In this document: one piece after another, positions 1 to 11,594 of the stretch | Numbering within the stretch: position 1 is the first letter of the stretch | How the letters are laid out: each line of letters opens with the position of its first letter | From: Apricaphanius iberus | Taxonomy: Eukaryota > Chordata > Actinopteri > Cyprinodontiformes > Aphaniidae | Direction: 5' to 3' | Length of the DNA stretch: 64,000 bases | Assembly (NCBI GenBank): GCA_028564705.1 | Contig: JAPXFQ010002688.1 | Span: 186,001 to 250,000, forward strand | Made by a program: the position numbers and the translations under genes | The notes under the pieces: model-generated | What the model saw: only the letters and a program-made list of their open reading frames with translations | Told to the model about the DNA's origin: nothing | Databases searched by the model: none

Positions 1-925
1 ACTAATATGATAGAGCAGACCCATAGAAAGTAAGCTATATTTAGGACACTCTACTTCCTGTGGCAGTTCCTCTTTTAACCTGTACAGCACCTCATATTGA
101 CTTTTATTGAACCTCCTGCGATACAAATACTGGCTGTTACACTTTTGTGAGTTATTCAACTGATGGCTACTATTTCAGTGACACAGAAACTCATTTCCTT
201 GGTTTATATGATGAAACACAGTATCAGAACAGATACTTTATACTGCCATATAAATTTATGTTTGCTGCAAGGACATCCTGTTTTGCTGTCTGACATTAAT
301 TTTATATTTCCCCTCACCCTGTTGAATAATTCAACTTGTTTTACCTTTTTTATTCTTTCATACTTCTTTCACATGCAGAGCAATTTTTTTTCTAACACGT
401 CTATGTTACTTTGAATTGTCAGTGTTTGGTCTGAGACCTTTCAGGCATAAAGTGATAATGTCTGCATTATATATAACTGCACTTATACATACCCAAATGA
501 TTTGGTCCTGTACTTTCTTATGGGTTTTTTCCTTGTTTTTCGCGCTCCTATGCTCCAGTGTCTTCTGAACAGTCCTCTGTGAAGGTCATCGGTGGAACTG
601 GAAAGTGCTCTTTGCAGAATCAAATAGATGTGAAGTCCAGATTGTGCATTGTTTATCTAAACTCGTATCGGTGCTGTAACAAAGTACAAACAAAGTCGTC
701 CCACAATCAGATGAGGGTTTAGAAGCCTTTTGCTCCGTCAAGGACTTGATATATCTTTCCTGGAAGTTGTCTGCAGGAGAGTCCTTTGGCAAATGTTTAT
801 GTTTTACTTTAAAAAGTCCAGACTTATACATACTAAATAGATAACATTATTATGGTCTCCCTAAAAACTTCTGTCTTCCATTTTCTCTCATCCACATTGC
901 ATGCTGGACATTTGCAGAGGAGTGG
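1..925. other. Gene-free intronic sequence
   Basis: AT-rich DNA with short open frames that lack recognisable motifs. No splice-bounded exon or repeat family was identified. The last part (about 590-925) may be an extension of the repeat that follows it, but I could not establish a boundary. Confidence 0.5.
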
Positions 926-1085
926 ATGGATAAATGGTCGAGTGTGTGGAGCTGTTCGTGTTTTAAAGCTGCAGTCCAGAGAATTTGAGCAAAACAGATT
1001 TTTTTTTTTTTAATCCCAACGTACCAAGGCCCCAACAAAAGCATGCCCCCCCCTCCCTCTATCCCCCACTCTACAATTGGGAAAG
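926..1085 (-). repeat. Unclassified dispersed repeat 'X', copy 1
   Basis: Read on the minus strand, this segment matches a second copy at about 17575-17690 on the plus strand. Both share the 14-mer CCTTGGTACGTTGG, followed by an A-run, a CTCAAA block and a GGAC..GCA..CTTT block in the same order. No coding potential or terminal repeats were seen. The boundaries are approximate and the family is not identified. Confidence 0.55.
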
Positions 1086-1319
1086 TGCATAACCTGTGAT
1101 TTCACAGCATGTCATTGTGTTCTTTATTAATAAAACGGATTGATATGGTTTATGACTGTCTTACCCATGCAACAGAAATGTCGCCAAAGTTGTGTCACTT
1201 TTGAAGCCTTTTAAGATTTGTATGTATCTCTATTGTTGTCTGATGTAAATCTTACTCCGGTCTTTTAAGCCTCTTTTTCGGTGCGTTTAGTCAGCTTTTC
1301 TATTTTTCATTCTGAAGTT

Positions 1320-2705
1320 GATGTAACCAGTGTTGTGCTTGAACGCGTTCAATGAACGACGTTCAGTGAACACGTTCATATTTTCGGTGAACGTTGAACT
1401 AAACGAATCACTTTTCAAACAATGAACTTGAGCGAGAGCGGCGTTCCGTCTGCCAGGACTGAGCGCGTGCGCAGTTCACGTTCACGCTCATTTGAAGTCA
1501 GGTTTTACGACACTGTTTATGGCAAACAAACACCTAGATACCGGTCCAGCATGGCGAGTGCTAGTACTAGTTCACGTGATACAGACTTAGCTGTTACTGA
1601 AGCCAGTTTTGAACAGCACTTGGCAGAGTTTTATGTACAAACAAATGAAGACGCAGACGGAAAAAACCTTACATTTTTGTGCAAACTGTGCCCACCGGGA
1701 CTAAACAAACAAGTACGTACGTCAGCCACATCGAGCTCAAATTTGAAGCGCCACATCGAGTTAAAGCATCCGAGCTATCTTGCCAAATATCTGCGACTAA
1801 ATGATGAACGCAAGAAATCATTAACGAAGAGAGGACCGCCGCCGCCGAGCACACCAACCCAAGTTAAGCTCACTTTATTTATTTATTTATTAGCTGGTCC
1901 AGTATTTCACAATGAGCAGAGGTAGCTCATCTTAAGTTAGGTTGTTCAGCTGCTAGCTGTTCATTTTCTTTAGACAAATATGATCAGGAAGATTTTTTTT
2001 TTACTATTATAAATTAATATAAATGGCATTTTCATTCTTTACACACTGTTTATTTCCTTTTGAGGGTGTGAAAATGTGTTGGTTGAGTATTGCACATTGA
2101 GCAGAGTAAGCCCAAGTTAAATTTACATTACAGTACACCACTAATTTTGTCTGGTTTACATAGTTACTGCCGTTCAGAATATGCGGGATTTTTGTCAGTG
2201 GACAGATCTTTTTCCCATGAACCTAAATGTACCTTTCAAGTTTTTGAAGTCCTGGGTAATTTGGTTCATGCTGGCTAAATAAAGGTTCACTGAACATACA
2301 GTATACCTTGACTGCACCTTGCATTTTCCAAGTTCTACATATTTTCCTGATCACACATTATTTAAGGGGTAAATATATTCCTTATCTCAATATTTTTTCT
2401 CTCCTGGCTATAGGCTAATAGTTGTCACTTGTCTCTGATGCTTTATTGGTACAATAATTTTGATTAGTTTTGAATAGGCAGTGATTTGCAGCTGGTGATG
2501 GATGGTAAAGACATTCTATTGAGTAAGATTGTGGCTTATTTAAAAAAAACAAATGAACATGAACTAGTTCATTTTTAGAAATGTGAACTTAGTTCATTTC
2601 TTTAAAAAATGAACTATGAACATGAACTAATTCATTATTATCTGTGTGAACTGAACTTTGAGCTAGTTCTGTTTAAGTATGAACTGGCACAACACTGGAT
2701 GTAAC
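1320..2705 (+). mobile_element. hAT-superfamily DNA transposon with intact 8-bp target duplication
   Basis: The element proper is 1328-2697 (1370 bp). It has an 11-bp terminal inverted repeat, CAGTGTTGTGC at 1328-1338 and its reverse complement GCACAACACTG at 2687-2697. It is flanked on both sides by the identical octamer GATGTAAC (1320-1327 and 2698-2705). An 8-bp duplication is the hAT hallmark. Both subterminal regions carry palindromes of the form GAAC-N2/3-GTTC: 1341-1350, 1354-1364 and 1368-1377 on the left, and 2561-2570, 2585-2595 and the variant GAACTAATTC at 2624-2633 on the right. Only a BED-finger N-terminal ORF remains. The catalytic RNaseH-like region and the dimerisation region were not found, so the copy is non-autonomous. 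Confidence 0.9.
1422..1925 (+). CDS. BED-type zinc-finger N-terminal fragment of hAT transposase
   Basis: This 167-codon ORF lies inside the hAT element. Residues 83-120 hold a BED-finger signature: C87-x2-C90, then the SSNLKRH stretch, then H111-x4-H116. BED fingers bind DNA at the N-terminus of hAT transposases and of ZBED-type domesticated proteins. A possible splice donor (GTTAAG) lies at 1863, where homology-like sequence gives way to AT-rich sequence, so the real product may have continued into an exon that is now lost. The start at 1422 is the first ATG, but the ATG at residue 44 could equally be the original start. The finger residues are intact. The DDE/RNaseH catalytic domain is absent, so no transposase activity is expected from this copy. 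Confidence 0.75.
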   Translation: MNLSESGVPSARTERVRSSRSRSFEVRFYDTVYGKQTPRYRSSMASASTSSRDTDLAVTEASFEQHLAEFYVQTNEDADGKNLTFLCKLCPPGLNKQVRTSATSSSNLKRHIELKHPSYLAKYLRLNDERKKSLTKRGPPPPSTPTQVKLTLFIYLLAGPVFHNEQR

Positions 2706-5700
2706 CCTCGATAGCCGTAGAATGGCTTACTTTTCTAGCAGAAGTTTGTTCCGACTTCTCTTTGACTGCTCTCTGCTGTCATGGCAACTGTAAAAAGGAA
2801 AAACAAAAAAATTGCTGGTCAGTGTGAAATGCATTGGGGTCAATGGGAGGAAGGAGGGACTCAAGAAGAATAACAAATGTTGTGGTGCACTACCCATGCA
2901 TCATAGTATAGAACAAAACTATCACTTGAAAGATTTAGAAAACCATGACATATACATCAATTATTTGGACTTCTTCTTTAAGACATTTGGGTCATTTATT
3001 TTGTATTTTGAATCTTTCAAATAGCTTTTGGGTTAAGGTGTTGAGGTGTATTTTATAAGTTTGGTTTTAAAGTAAAGTAAAGTAGTAATCACATTAGGAA
3101 AGTAGTTACCAATGAACTTTGAAAAAAAAATAATGAAAAAGTGAAATTGTTACCAGATTTATTTGTTAAAGTCTGTTATTCCATTCATTTTTTGCATTAC
3201 CTAAATTATAAATCTCTGGTTAACCTGAAGAACTTTTTCCCTTTTTTGAGGGGTGACGAGATCAGACTGATTTTGTCATTTTATAGTATTTTCCTTCTAA
3301 CTACATAACATTTCTTGTATTATAGGCTGCTGTGCTGTATTAAATTCATCTGTGCTCTTTCAGAGGGCAAGCAGCCTAACTGATGGAGAAAGTCTTTCAT
3401 CTAATTGACATAGATATGTTACAGATCTTTTGTTTTACCGGTCTGTTCTCTATAATTGAAGGGGTGTGTAGAAAAAGAACAGATGAACTGTTCAGTAGGT
3501 CCATAGAAACTTTGGAGAAGAACCTGTTAATATAATCCACTCATACTGTGCAAAATGCTCTGAAATTGTGCAGAGAATATTCATAAGTGTCTGGCTAGAT
3601 TAGATAAGATAATCAAGTGAGAATGGTTTTAGGTGCAAAGGTTTTTCTGCAAAAGTAAACTCTTCATTGAAATCGACTCATGGTCATTTACTTTAAGCAC
3701 TAGTAAGACAGAATTAGTATTGTAACAGCAACCATTTAGGCAGAATTTCTGACTTTAAATGATACTTTTTCCAGACCACCCTAAAGAAAAAAAATATGTC
3801 TGTATAGGTACTTATTAGAAGATACCTGTCTAGTGGCAGTGAGTCTGGGTGGCTTGGTATGCTCCTCTACAAATTAATGCAAATTTGGAGGATGCTGGTT
3901 GTAGCAATGTGTGTCTAGCCATGTTACAGATTGAGTTACCATTACAGTATGTAAAATCCTTTCCTTTCCCATTTATAAAGCATTAATCAGGATTAAAAAT
4001 GGACTTCATATATTATAAAACAGTTTTCAAATTTTTCCAGGTGTGGGTTTTTTATAAAATGTTTTGTGTTTGAAAAAAAAGTATATACACATGATACAAT
4101 GTGTTTTATAAGCTGCTGTTGTATAGCATAAGTAGAGAGGCTTAAAAAAGATATCTTCAAAGGTCAAATTTGGTTTTTCAGCTTCCTTATTCCATTTCTT
4201 GATAAGCAAATGAGATTTCCAGAAATTGACTGCGATTTCCCTTTGCTCTGTGAGGCCACTGAGTGATTGTGTGTGTCTCTGTAGCTGGAGCCGAAGCCCA
4301 GGCACTCTGTGGGTAGAATAATGATGGCAGTACATTGACTGAGGTCTTAAATTAAGAGTGCTTATCTTAATTGAACATCTGAAATAATGTTTTATTTACA
4401 ACAAAGGGAAGGTGGTGCAGAAATGAAATAGTCTGGGCTGCTCGATTGCTGCCTGCCTCTCTTGTGCTCCCTTCGCTGTGGTTGGTTAAGCTCCACTTGC
4501 TGCAGTATACATTTCTGATGAGCCTCTCATGGCTTTGATGTGGGACTCAGGAATGTAAAGGTCATCATATCATTATGATTCAAGTTCAGAGGTCTTGCAT
4601 TGTCATTACCTGTTATAGATTAGGGTAATACTTATCTTAGACTGATTCAATTTTTATTACTTTTTAATGTATTTTTATTGCATAATTGTATTTTTGTTCC
4701 ATTCTTTCCTTGAATACTTTTTTGTCATCTTTAAGATGTTGATATGTTAAATTTGCTAAAAAAAAAAACAAGAATTTCATCTGAAAATAACTGTAAAGAT
4801 TACATTTATTTCTAAATCCTTTCCGCTTCTGTTAAAATGTTATTTGATTTTTAAGATATCTCTTTTTGTGAATGCATATAATGCAAACCAGAAATCTGCA
4901 TTACCTTTCTGACACTAAATGAGATTGAAGTGATCTAGCATTAGCTCCTGAGAAATGTAAGACATTTTCAATATCCACAATGAAATATTTCCAAAAAGCT
5001 TAATCAGTGATGAAGATACTCTTAAAGCAACATTTAAGGCTGGATTTAAGTTTCTAAATTCATTCATTAGTTATGAATAGCTGAGTCCAGTCCAGTGCAC
5101 TGTTGTGAGAAGCTTGTGGAAGGACAACCAAAATGATTGACTTAAATCGTGTACAAAAGGCAAGTATAATTTCAAATACTAATGAAATGAATATAATTTG
5201 ATAATTTTAAAAAGATCATCCTTAAAAAATATACTTCTGCAAGTATTCTGGCATTTAGCAAAATAGGTGTTTTTAGTTATCCTTACTGGCCTAAAAAAGG
5301 AAAAATCAAGTCTGATTAGACACTAGAGTTAAGGAAAACAGTTTGTTTCTTTTTATACAGTGTATGTAAACAAATGGCTTCAAATGTTTTTCTGTAAAAA
5401 TTATTGACTTAAATGTTATGCATTTTCTTTTTTAGGAATAACAAAACGTACTCTGGGTTCCCCAGCCTTTCCATGCCATTGTTAAAATAAATTACTGTGT
5501 CTCAGATTGTTTTCCAAATGACCTGCTTTTATAAAGCAAACAGTTTTGCATGGCCTACCATAACATGACATTGCTGTACCTAATTAGCTAAGACCCCAGC
5601 GTTGGAGTTCATAGGGAGAACAGTTTGTGTGTGTGAGAAAGATAGAGAGAGCAAGAGCTCTAAACCCAGAAAGTAAAGTCGCTCTCAAAAACTTGATTAT

Positions 5701-6237
5701 AACAATAAGGTTTTCCCACAGAATTAATCAGTCATATTGTTAAAGCTATTGCCATGATTGGCTTTCCATCAGCATGATTATGCTAATTTCAGCCAACCAA
5801 ATGTCACGTCCAACCTCCAGGTACACCTCTCCCGCTCTCCCAAAGGCTATTTGGCTGGCATGATTGAAATAGCTGATATTTGACTGAACACTGGCTTACC
5901 TTCTTTTGATCACTTCAGTGATTACATGAAATTACTAGTTCAGAAGAAGAATTGCTGTAGATAGCGTTTAGCCAACATGAGCGAGAGTGAGGAAAGCTTG
6001 GGGGAAATTGATTCAGATTTTAAGCAATTACCTCTCATTCTTTGTGCAACACATACTGGGTTTTTCGCACTGCATCCTGCTTTATGTAGTGTTGGGTTTG
6101 AGCATAACTGTTTATAATTTAGAGGCTTTTTTGGTGGCGTTTGTATTTTTTTGTCTTAGTAAATTATTGTAAGAGCTAATTTAAGATCTAAACCAGGATG
6201 GAACAGATTAGAGTCTTACTCAAGATTTAAGAGGGGG
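2706..6237. other. Gene-free intronic sequence
   Basis: AT-rich DNA with homopolymer runs. No exon, RNA gene or transposon ends were recognised. It contains a POU-octamer-like motif, CAAATTAATGCAAAT at 3870-3884, which recurs exactly at 44112-44126. It also contains a non-repetitive stretch around 5740-5830 with TGATTGGCT and ATGCTAAT motifs. Confidence 0.5.
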
Positions 6238-6276
6238 GACTTACTGTGCCCCCTCGCTGAGGGGGCACAGTAAGTC
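6238..6276. repeat. Perfect 18-bp inverted repeat with 3-nt loop
   Basis: GACTTACTGTGCCCCCTC (6238-6255) is followed by a GCT loop and then its exact reverse complement (6259-6276). The arms have no mismatch. It is not at the end of any element I can recognise and no polymerase III terminator follows it. It could be a template-switch (fold-back) mutation or a small RNA hairpin; I cannot tell which. Confidence 0.95.
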
Positions 6277-7720
6277 TCACTATGATTTATTACAGGTACA
6301 GATTTATCTCAATGAACTAAAATATCTTAGATTTTTTTTCCAATATTTTTTTATTGCAGTAAAATTATATTTCTAAGTACATGTCTGGTTGGGCACATCC
6401 TGTTTACTGTGTTTACTCTAAATAGAAATTAACGTGTGTGATTGTCGCAGGTCTGTCTTTCAGTAGGCTTAATTGTGCATAGATACATTCATGTGAGCGT
6501 ATGGCTCCTCTCCAGTCATGTGTGCCATCTGCTGCCTCTGCAGGAGGCGCCACCAAGGGCTGCTGTTGTTGATGCATCATCACACCCTTCTCCATCACCT
6601 GTCCCAGGCTATTACCACACGATGCTCTGACTAATGAACCCAGCAGATACACTTTTTCTTGTGATTTCCTCCGTAAGTGTGGTGGCGGGTGCATCCAACT
6701 ATATAAGCGTGCGTGTGTGTTATAGGCGCTATTTCTGATGGGCTCATTTATCAATATTAATTGTTCATACCAACTCGGGTCACTGCTACCAAATGTCAAC
6801 GAGTTTCTTTACAGAAGTCGCATTCTATTCGTTCTCTGTCTTCGTCTGTATTAAACAGAGCAATTAAAAGTGCTTTCAGCCATTGTCCCTATTTTAAAAA
6901 CTATTTAAGGCCTAATTCTCCCCAGGGAGAGATCATATATAATTGATGGCCACCCTGTCACTAGCATTTAGTCTTAAGTGCTCAAAACCCTCATTAGAGT
7001 TGAAGATCAATGGTGACTTCTGTCTGTGTGTTTTTGGTCAAAGCAATAGCCCTACAGAGTGACACATTGCTTATCTGACCAGCTGATCATTAAGGTGATG
7101 GTAAAACTGTTGTAATCTAAACTTGCAGCTTCTGAATACTCTGTTTTCTTTATCTCTTTCTGTCCCCCCTCCCCCTAATAGTCTTCTCTATAGTTTTACT
7201 TTGAATTTCAAATTGTCTTTGTGGAATCTCTTTCGAAACTACCTATGTTGTCCAGTTTCCTGAGATAAATCGGATTTCTATTTAGATTTTTGTCTTCCTT
7301 TTGTTTCTTTTCTCTTGGTAGTGGTGCCACTAATACACTCTGTCTCTCTCAACTACACCATATTATTCTGACTCTGTCTAGTTTCACATATAAATTGAAG
7401 AGGCTATATGACTTGATCCGACAATATATCGTTTAAAAAACAAGAGACACAGCTGTTTTTGAAAGATTTTTTTAAAGTTTTAGTCGAGCAATACTTCAGT
7501 CATTCTGAGAATATCTTCTTCATTTGAGCTTTTGTTTAGGTCAATGTTGTTGCCATCTACTGGTGGAGAATAGCTATCACAGCCTTCCTGATTGTAATCT
7601 GTGATACTGCATAAATCCAGATTTTTGTTAAAATAAAATTATTTTAATAGCTTTTGGTTTTGATATGTCACTGATGAGTGGATGTACCATTTCTTTCCTT
7701 TCCTTTCCTATCTTGCTTTG
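6277..7720. other. Gene-free intronic sequence
   Basis: No recognisable exon or element. Open frames around 6413-6799 lack homology-like motifs. A C- and T-rich tract lies near 7160-7185. Confidence 0.45.
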
Positions 7721-7723
7721 AGA

Positions 7724-8045
7724 TTATGCCCCCCATACAGCCCAGGCAAAACCTTGCTCAAGGGCACCTTGACAGCAATCATTACATGATAGTGGCATGC
7801 AGTGTTACTCATTTCCTCGTCCAGCCTTTTTTTTCCCCCAAGCCACTTGCAACCTTTGAATCAGTGACCGGTTCACATCATGACCTCAGCTATGTATGCG
7901 CTTCTCATTAAAGGAAAGTCTTAAAAACCCTGCAAGTGGCAGTTTTGGCTTCAGTGAGATTTAAATTCCAACCCCGGGGCCACTCAGCAGACACTCATTG
8001 CACCAGAGTGCTTAACACCAGGAAGTTAGTTCCAAACCACTTCTT
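7724..8045 (-). repeat. Probable dispersed SINE-like repeat
   Basis: The segment contains phrases I associate with teleost interspersed repeats: CTTGCTCAAGGGCACC near 7752 and, on the minus strand, GTGCAATGAGTGTCTGCTGAG followed by a degraded B-box-like GGTTGGAATTT. No target duplication was found and the boundaries are uncertain. Family assignment is from memory only. Confidence 0.4.
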
Positions 8046-8131
8046 CTAATTAACCTCAAATAAGTCCAGTGTTAATGTTGCAGAGATGCTCACTTTTTTG
8101 TGAGGAGTGGGCAACATAGTTAGTGTGTGTG

Positions 8132-8137
<6 letters not shown>

Positions 8138-8183
<46 letters not shown>
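8138..8183. repeat. (TA)n microsatellite
   Basis: About 23 uninterrupted TA units follow a short TG/TA preamble. Confidence 0.95.
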
Positions 8184-8184
<1 letters not shown>

Positions 8185-8285
8185 CATGTGTGTGATGTGG
8201 GTGGCTCACAGGCCATTTAGAAAACAAGGACCATCTTGTCAGCCAAAAATGCAGTTTTAAGCTTAATTCATTATTTCTCCTTGAC

Positions 8286-8553
8286 ATGTTCTTTCTCGGT
8301 GGCTGCACGGTGGCGCAGTGGTTAGCACTGGTGCCTTGCAGCAAGAAGGTTCTGGGTTCGTATCCCGGCCCAGGGTCTTTCTGCATGGAGTTTGCATGTT
8401 CTCCCCGTGCATGCGTGGGTTCCCTCCGGGTACTCCGGCTTCCTCAAATCCTCAAATACCCCGCCTCTCGCCCGTTGACAGCTGGAGATAGGCACCAGCA
8501 CCCCCGTTAAGGATTAAGCGGTTAAGAAAATGGATGGATGGATGTTCTTTCTC
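8286..8553 (+). mobile_element. tRNA-derived SINE (family A) with perfect 12-bp target duplication
   Basis: The element is 8298-8541 (244 bp). It is bracketed by the identical 12-mer ATGTTCTTTCTC at 8286-8297 and 8542-8553. The head has a polymerase III A box, TGGCGCAGTGG (8311-8321), and a B box, GGTTCGTATCC (8355-8365), as in tRNA genes. The tail ends in GGATGGATGG-type repeats. Compared with the common teleost form of this repeat, part of the middle (around 8445-8460) seems to be missing. The perfect duplication points to a fairly recent insertion by a LINE-encoded machinery. Confidence 0.9.
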
Positions 8554-9780
8554 CATCTCCGTATTAGTCTCATTTTCCCTCATCCCTGTACTCTATTAAT
8601 GCGTACATTTAAATCAGGACTCTCCGGCATGAGGGCCCTCATATGAGGAAATATCTTGGAAGAAAAATGTACACATTTACACATTTTTATAGAGTTTTAT
8701 TATTTTAATTTACTGCACTGTGGAGCTGGATTGCTAAAATGAAACGGAAAAGTATATTAATAAACTTGTTGGAATAGGGTGAATAGGTTTTCTTTTTTGA
8801 CTTTTTTTCGTTTTTCAGTGCACACATCCCCACCCACCCACCCCCACCCATCCCCACCTGCCGCCCCACATTTGCTCCGAGAAACAATTGCTCATTAGAC
8901 AGCTGTGAAGTACAAATGGACTTACTACTTCTGAACCTGTGTATGCTGCCTTCAGCTCTTTTCAGCTTGGTCTATTTCTGTCAGACCAAGGTCTGGACCA
9001 CGGTCTAACATCATCATGGACTTCCTGCACCCTCACATGTTGTTAATTAGCATATTGAGTACAGAATCTCCAAAAGATGAATCTAAGATATATGTCTTAC
9101 AAAGGCTGGAGACTGGGGAGTGTAGGCAAAGTGGGAGGAAGGATATAATTATTACTGATAAGTATCGATCCTCCATCTCTGCCCCTGTGTTTGCCCTACT
9201 CGCCCTCCCCGTCCTTCCCTGCCTATTGAGTTACGGGTCTGCAGTGCCTAAGTAATTTGTAATGGGCATTCACTGTGGCATTGCAGAAATCCTATTTTGT
9301 GATGGCCAGCTAATGTGATCAGGAGCATTTTAAGCTGTTTTTTTGGAGCTCTGAAATTACATCTGTCCCTCAGAGGGCTCTCTCTCATGCTTTGTCTGCC
9401 TCACTTTCTCCATGTCTCTCACTCTCTCCCTCTCTGACTGATGTGATTAGACTGGCAAACTACGGCGCTTGTTTGGGCTTCCTTCCTGTATGACAACCAG
9501 TCACCCACGCACCCTCACAAACTATGACTATGATCAACTTCTACCGCTTGTCTGATTTTTTTCTTTTGGGCTCAAGCCCAGGTGGATAATTTAGATTGTC
9601 ATAGATTTGACTTCAAGTGACTTTTGATTCTTGTTAGCTTAAATAATTGTGATTAATAGTAAATGCTGGTAATATCGGGATGGTGTATTTTGTCATTGTA
9701 TCCTCAGAAACTGGTTCATCAGCTTTATTTTAACAATACTAGCAAGTAGGTGCATTGATCTTGCATAAACTAGTTTCATG
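8554..9780. other. Gene-free intronic sequence
   Basis: No element recognised. A C-rich CCCA-type tract lies at about 8822-8862. The stretch 9250-9480 is less AT-rich and not obviously repetitive. Confidence 0.45.
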
Positions 9781-9885
9781 TCTCATCCTGCTCGGTGGGC
9801 CGCTTTGACGGTGTGAACGGGCAGAGATGCGGACCAGACCGTACCGGTCCAGACCGGACCGCTCTGCGGAAACGGGGCAAAAGAG
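9781..9885. repeat. GC-rich block with direct and inverted GGACC/GGTCC repeats
   Basis: This locally GC-rich island carries CCAGACCG twice (about 9833 and 9850) and short outer arms GCAGAG / CTCTGC. It resembles the end of an old DNA transposon, but no partner end or target duplication was found. Confidence 0.4.
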
Positions 9886-10127
9886 TCACTATTCTTTATG
9901 CAAGTAGAAATACCTGTTGTCAATTTGTAATGTCATAATTTATTTCTACAACTGTTTGAAATGTGAAATCTTGAGAAAGTTTAAAGTTTACTCAGACTGG
10001 AAACATCTCTTTGTGATATACAATTTTCTTTGTGAATATATAAATACTGTAGTGACACAAAATGGTGCAATTATGTCTGGTTTACATAAACATCTATAAT
10101 TATGATTAATGTTTTTTTGTTAATATG

Positions 10128-10222
10128 CAATGGACTGGCGACCCGCTTCTCCCCCGATGAGCGTTGGAGATAGGCACCAGCCCACCTTCAAGGATAAGCT
10201 GCATAGATAATGGGAGGGTGGA
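10128..10222 (+). mobile_element. SINE family A, 5'-truncated 3' fragment
   Basis: This segment matches the 3' part of the element at 8298-8541: GGACTGGCGACC, then GGAGATAGGCACCAGC, then AGGATAAGC and a degraded GGAT tail. The head with the polymerase III promoter is missing. The heptamer TTAATAT occurs just before and just after and may be the target duplication. Confidence 0.8.
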
Positions 10223-11594
10223 TTTTAATATTAATGTAATTATTGACTAAATTAAATTCCTAATTTATTAATCAAAGTTAGGGGCAACAATTCGTCAAAT
10301 GAGGACATTTTTATAGAAGCAGACACTCAGGGCCTGATTTATCAAGATTCTTAATAATGATCGCAATATTGTGTACGGCACTAAAAAATTGTGACAGTGG
10401 GTTGTCCTTCATTTGCAGGTGATCTACTAAGATTGCATGAGCAATTCATAACAGGTGCAGTGAGCATTATTCATATGAGGACGTTGCAGCCCCTGCTGTG
10501 AGCTGAGCCATGGCTAGAGAGAGAAAGAATGTGCACATGAATTCATGATGCATCTTGAAAAAGTAAAGAGGAAAAAAACGACATACATATCAAGTGTATG
10601 GCTGTTATAGAGTTAATGACTACTTGGCTAGAATGTTGTGAATTATATTTCTTGTTTGTCAGTAATAAATTTAATGCATGCAGTGTACATACGCTGCTCT
10701 CTGCTCTATGCACACAGTATATTCCCGAGTCAGACTTATTAAAGCAGAAAAACTCCAGAAAAACTCGAAACCATGCGCAAAACTTAATCAAACGTCTAAG
10801 TGTGTGTGCGTAGAGAGGAGAGGTAGAAAGAGAAATCCACTCCACAAGGATACAAACAAAAATGAACTTCAAAAAGGCAGCAAATAAAACAACTCAAAAA
10901 CTCATGCATTCAGCGACAGAAGCGAGCAACCTGAACGATGTCTAAAATAGTTTTACACACGACATGATAAAAATAAAAATAAAAAAGATAATAAATGAAC
11001 TGTTTCAGTTCTACTTTGCGTTGAGTGATCAGATTTAATTCACAAGGAAAGGAGCAAAGTGTGTCCACAGTTGGGCTGGAGCCCAGCACCTGGCAAGGTC
11101 CATTCATGTTGCGAATCAACGTCAGAAGAACTTAGCACAGTTCTTCCATCAGTAAAGCTCTTCTCTGGATGCACAGACAAATGCCTTAACAGATAGACAG
11201 CAGAACTTTGAAGGTTAAAGGGGATTTCCTTTCATTCCAGCAGGTCAGAAAAAAAGAGGGTTCACCAGTGGTGGCATCCTCTTCCACTGGCGAACAGTGC
11301 CAAGAGACAATTTGAGATGGCTGCCAGAATCCTTATTGATCCAGTTCTGAGGTAATCTGTGATATCGCCAATGGCCAGGGACCAATGGGAAAGCATTTAA
11401 GAGACAGCTAGGAATCCTGGGAAATGCGGTCTGCTCAATTCATTTGTGGAAAATGGATCTCCAACAATATTGTTAAGTTTAGCTGACTTTGCTACAATCA
11501 ATCACAGGAATAAAAGCTAATTTTACTGTACGTGTTTCCGCTGAAGTTAAATATAGCAAATAAATGCACTTGATTTTTTTGATCATCAGCATGC
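10223..11594. other. Gene-free sequence with possible DNA-transposon end
   Basis: From about 10329 the motif CAGGGCCTGATTTATCAAG resembles the terminus of a teleost non-autonomous DNA transposon. I could not find a matching inverted end. The rest, to 11594, is AT-rich with no recognisable gene. Confidence 0.35.

Noticed and set aside
6413..6799. 128-codon minus-strand frame
   Set aside because: No homology-like motif, no splice signals at its edges, and a competing frame on the plus strand.
8298..8541. A true tRNA gene, because of the A and B boxes
   Set aside because: Box spacing is tRNA-like but the sequence does not fold into a cloverleaf by eye, and the body, GGAT tail and target duplication identify a SINE.
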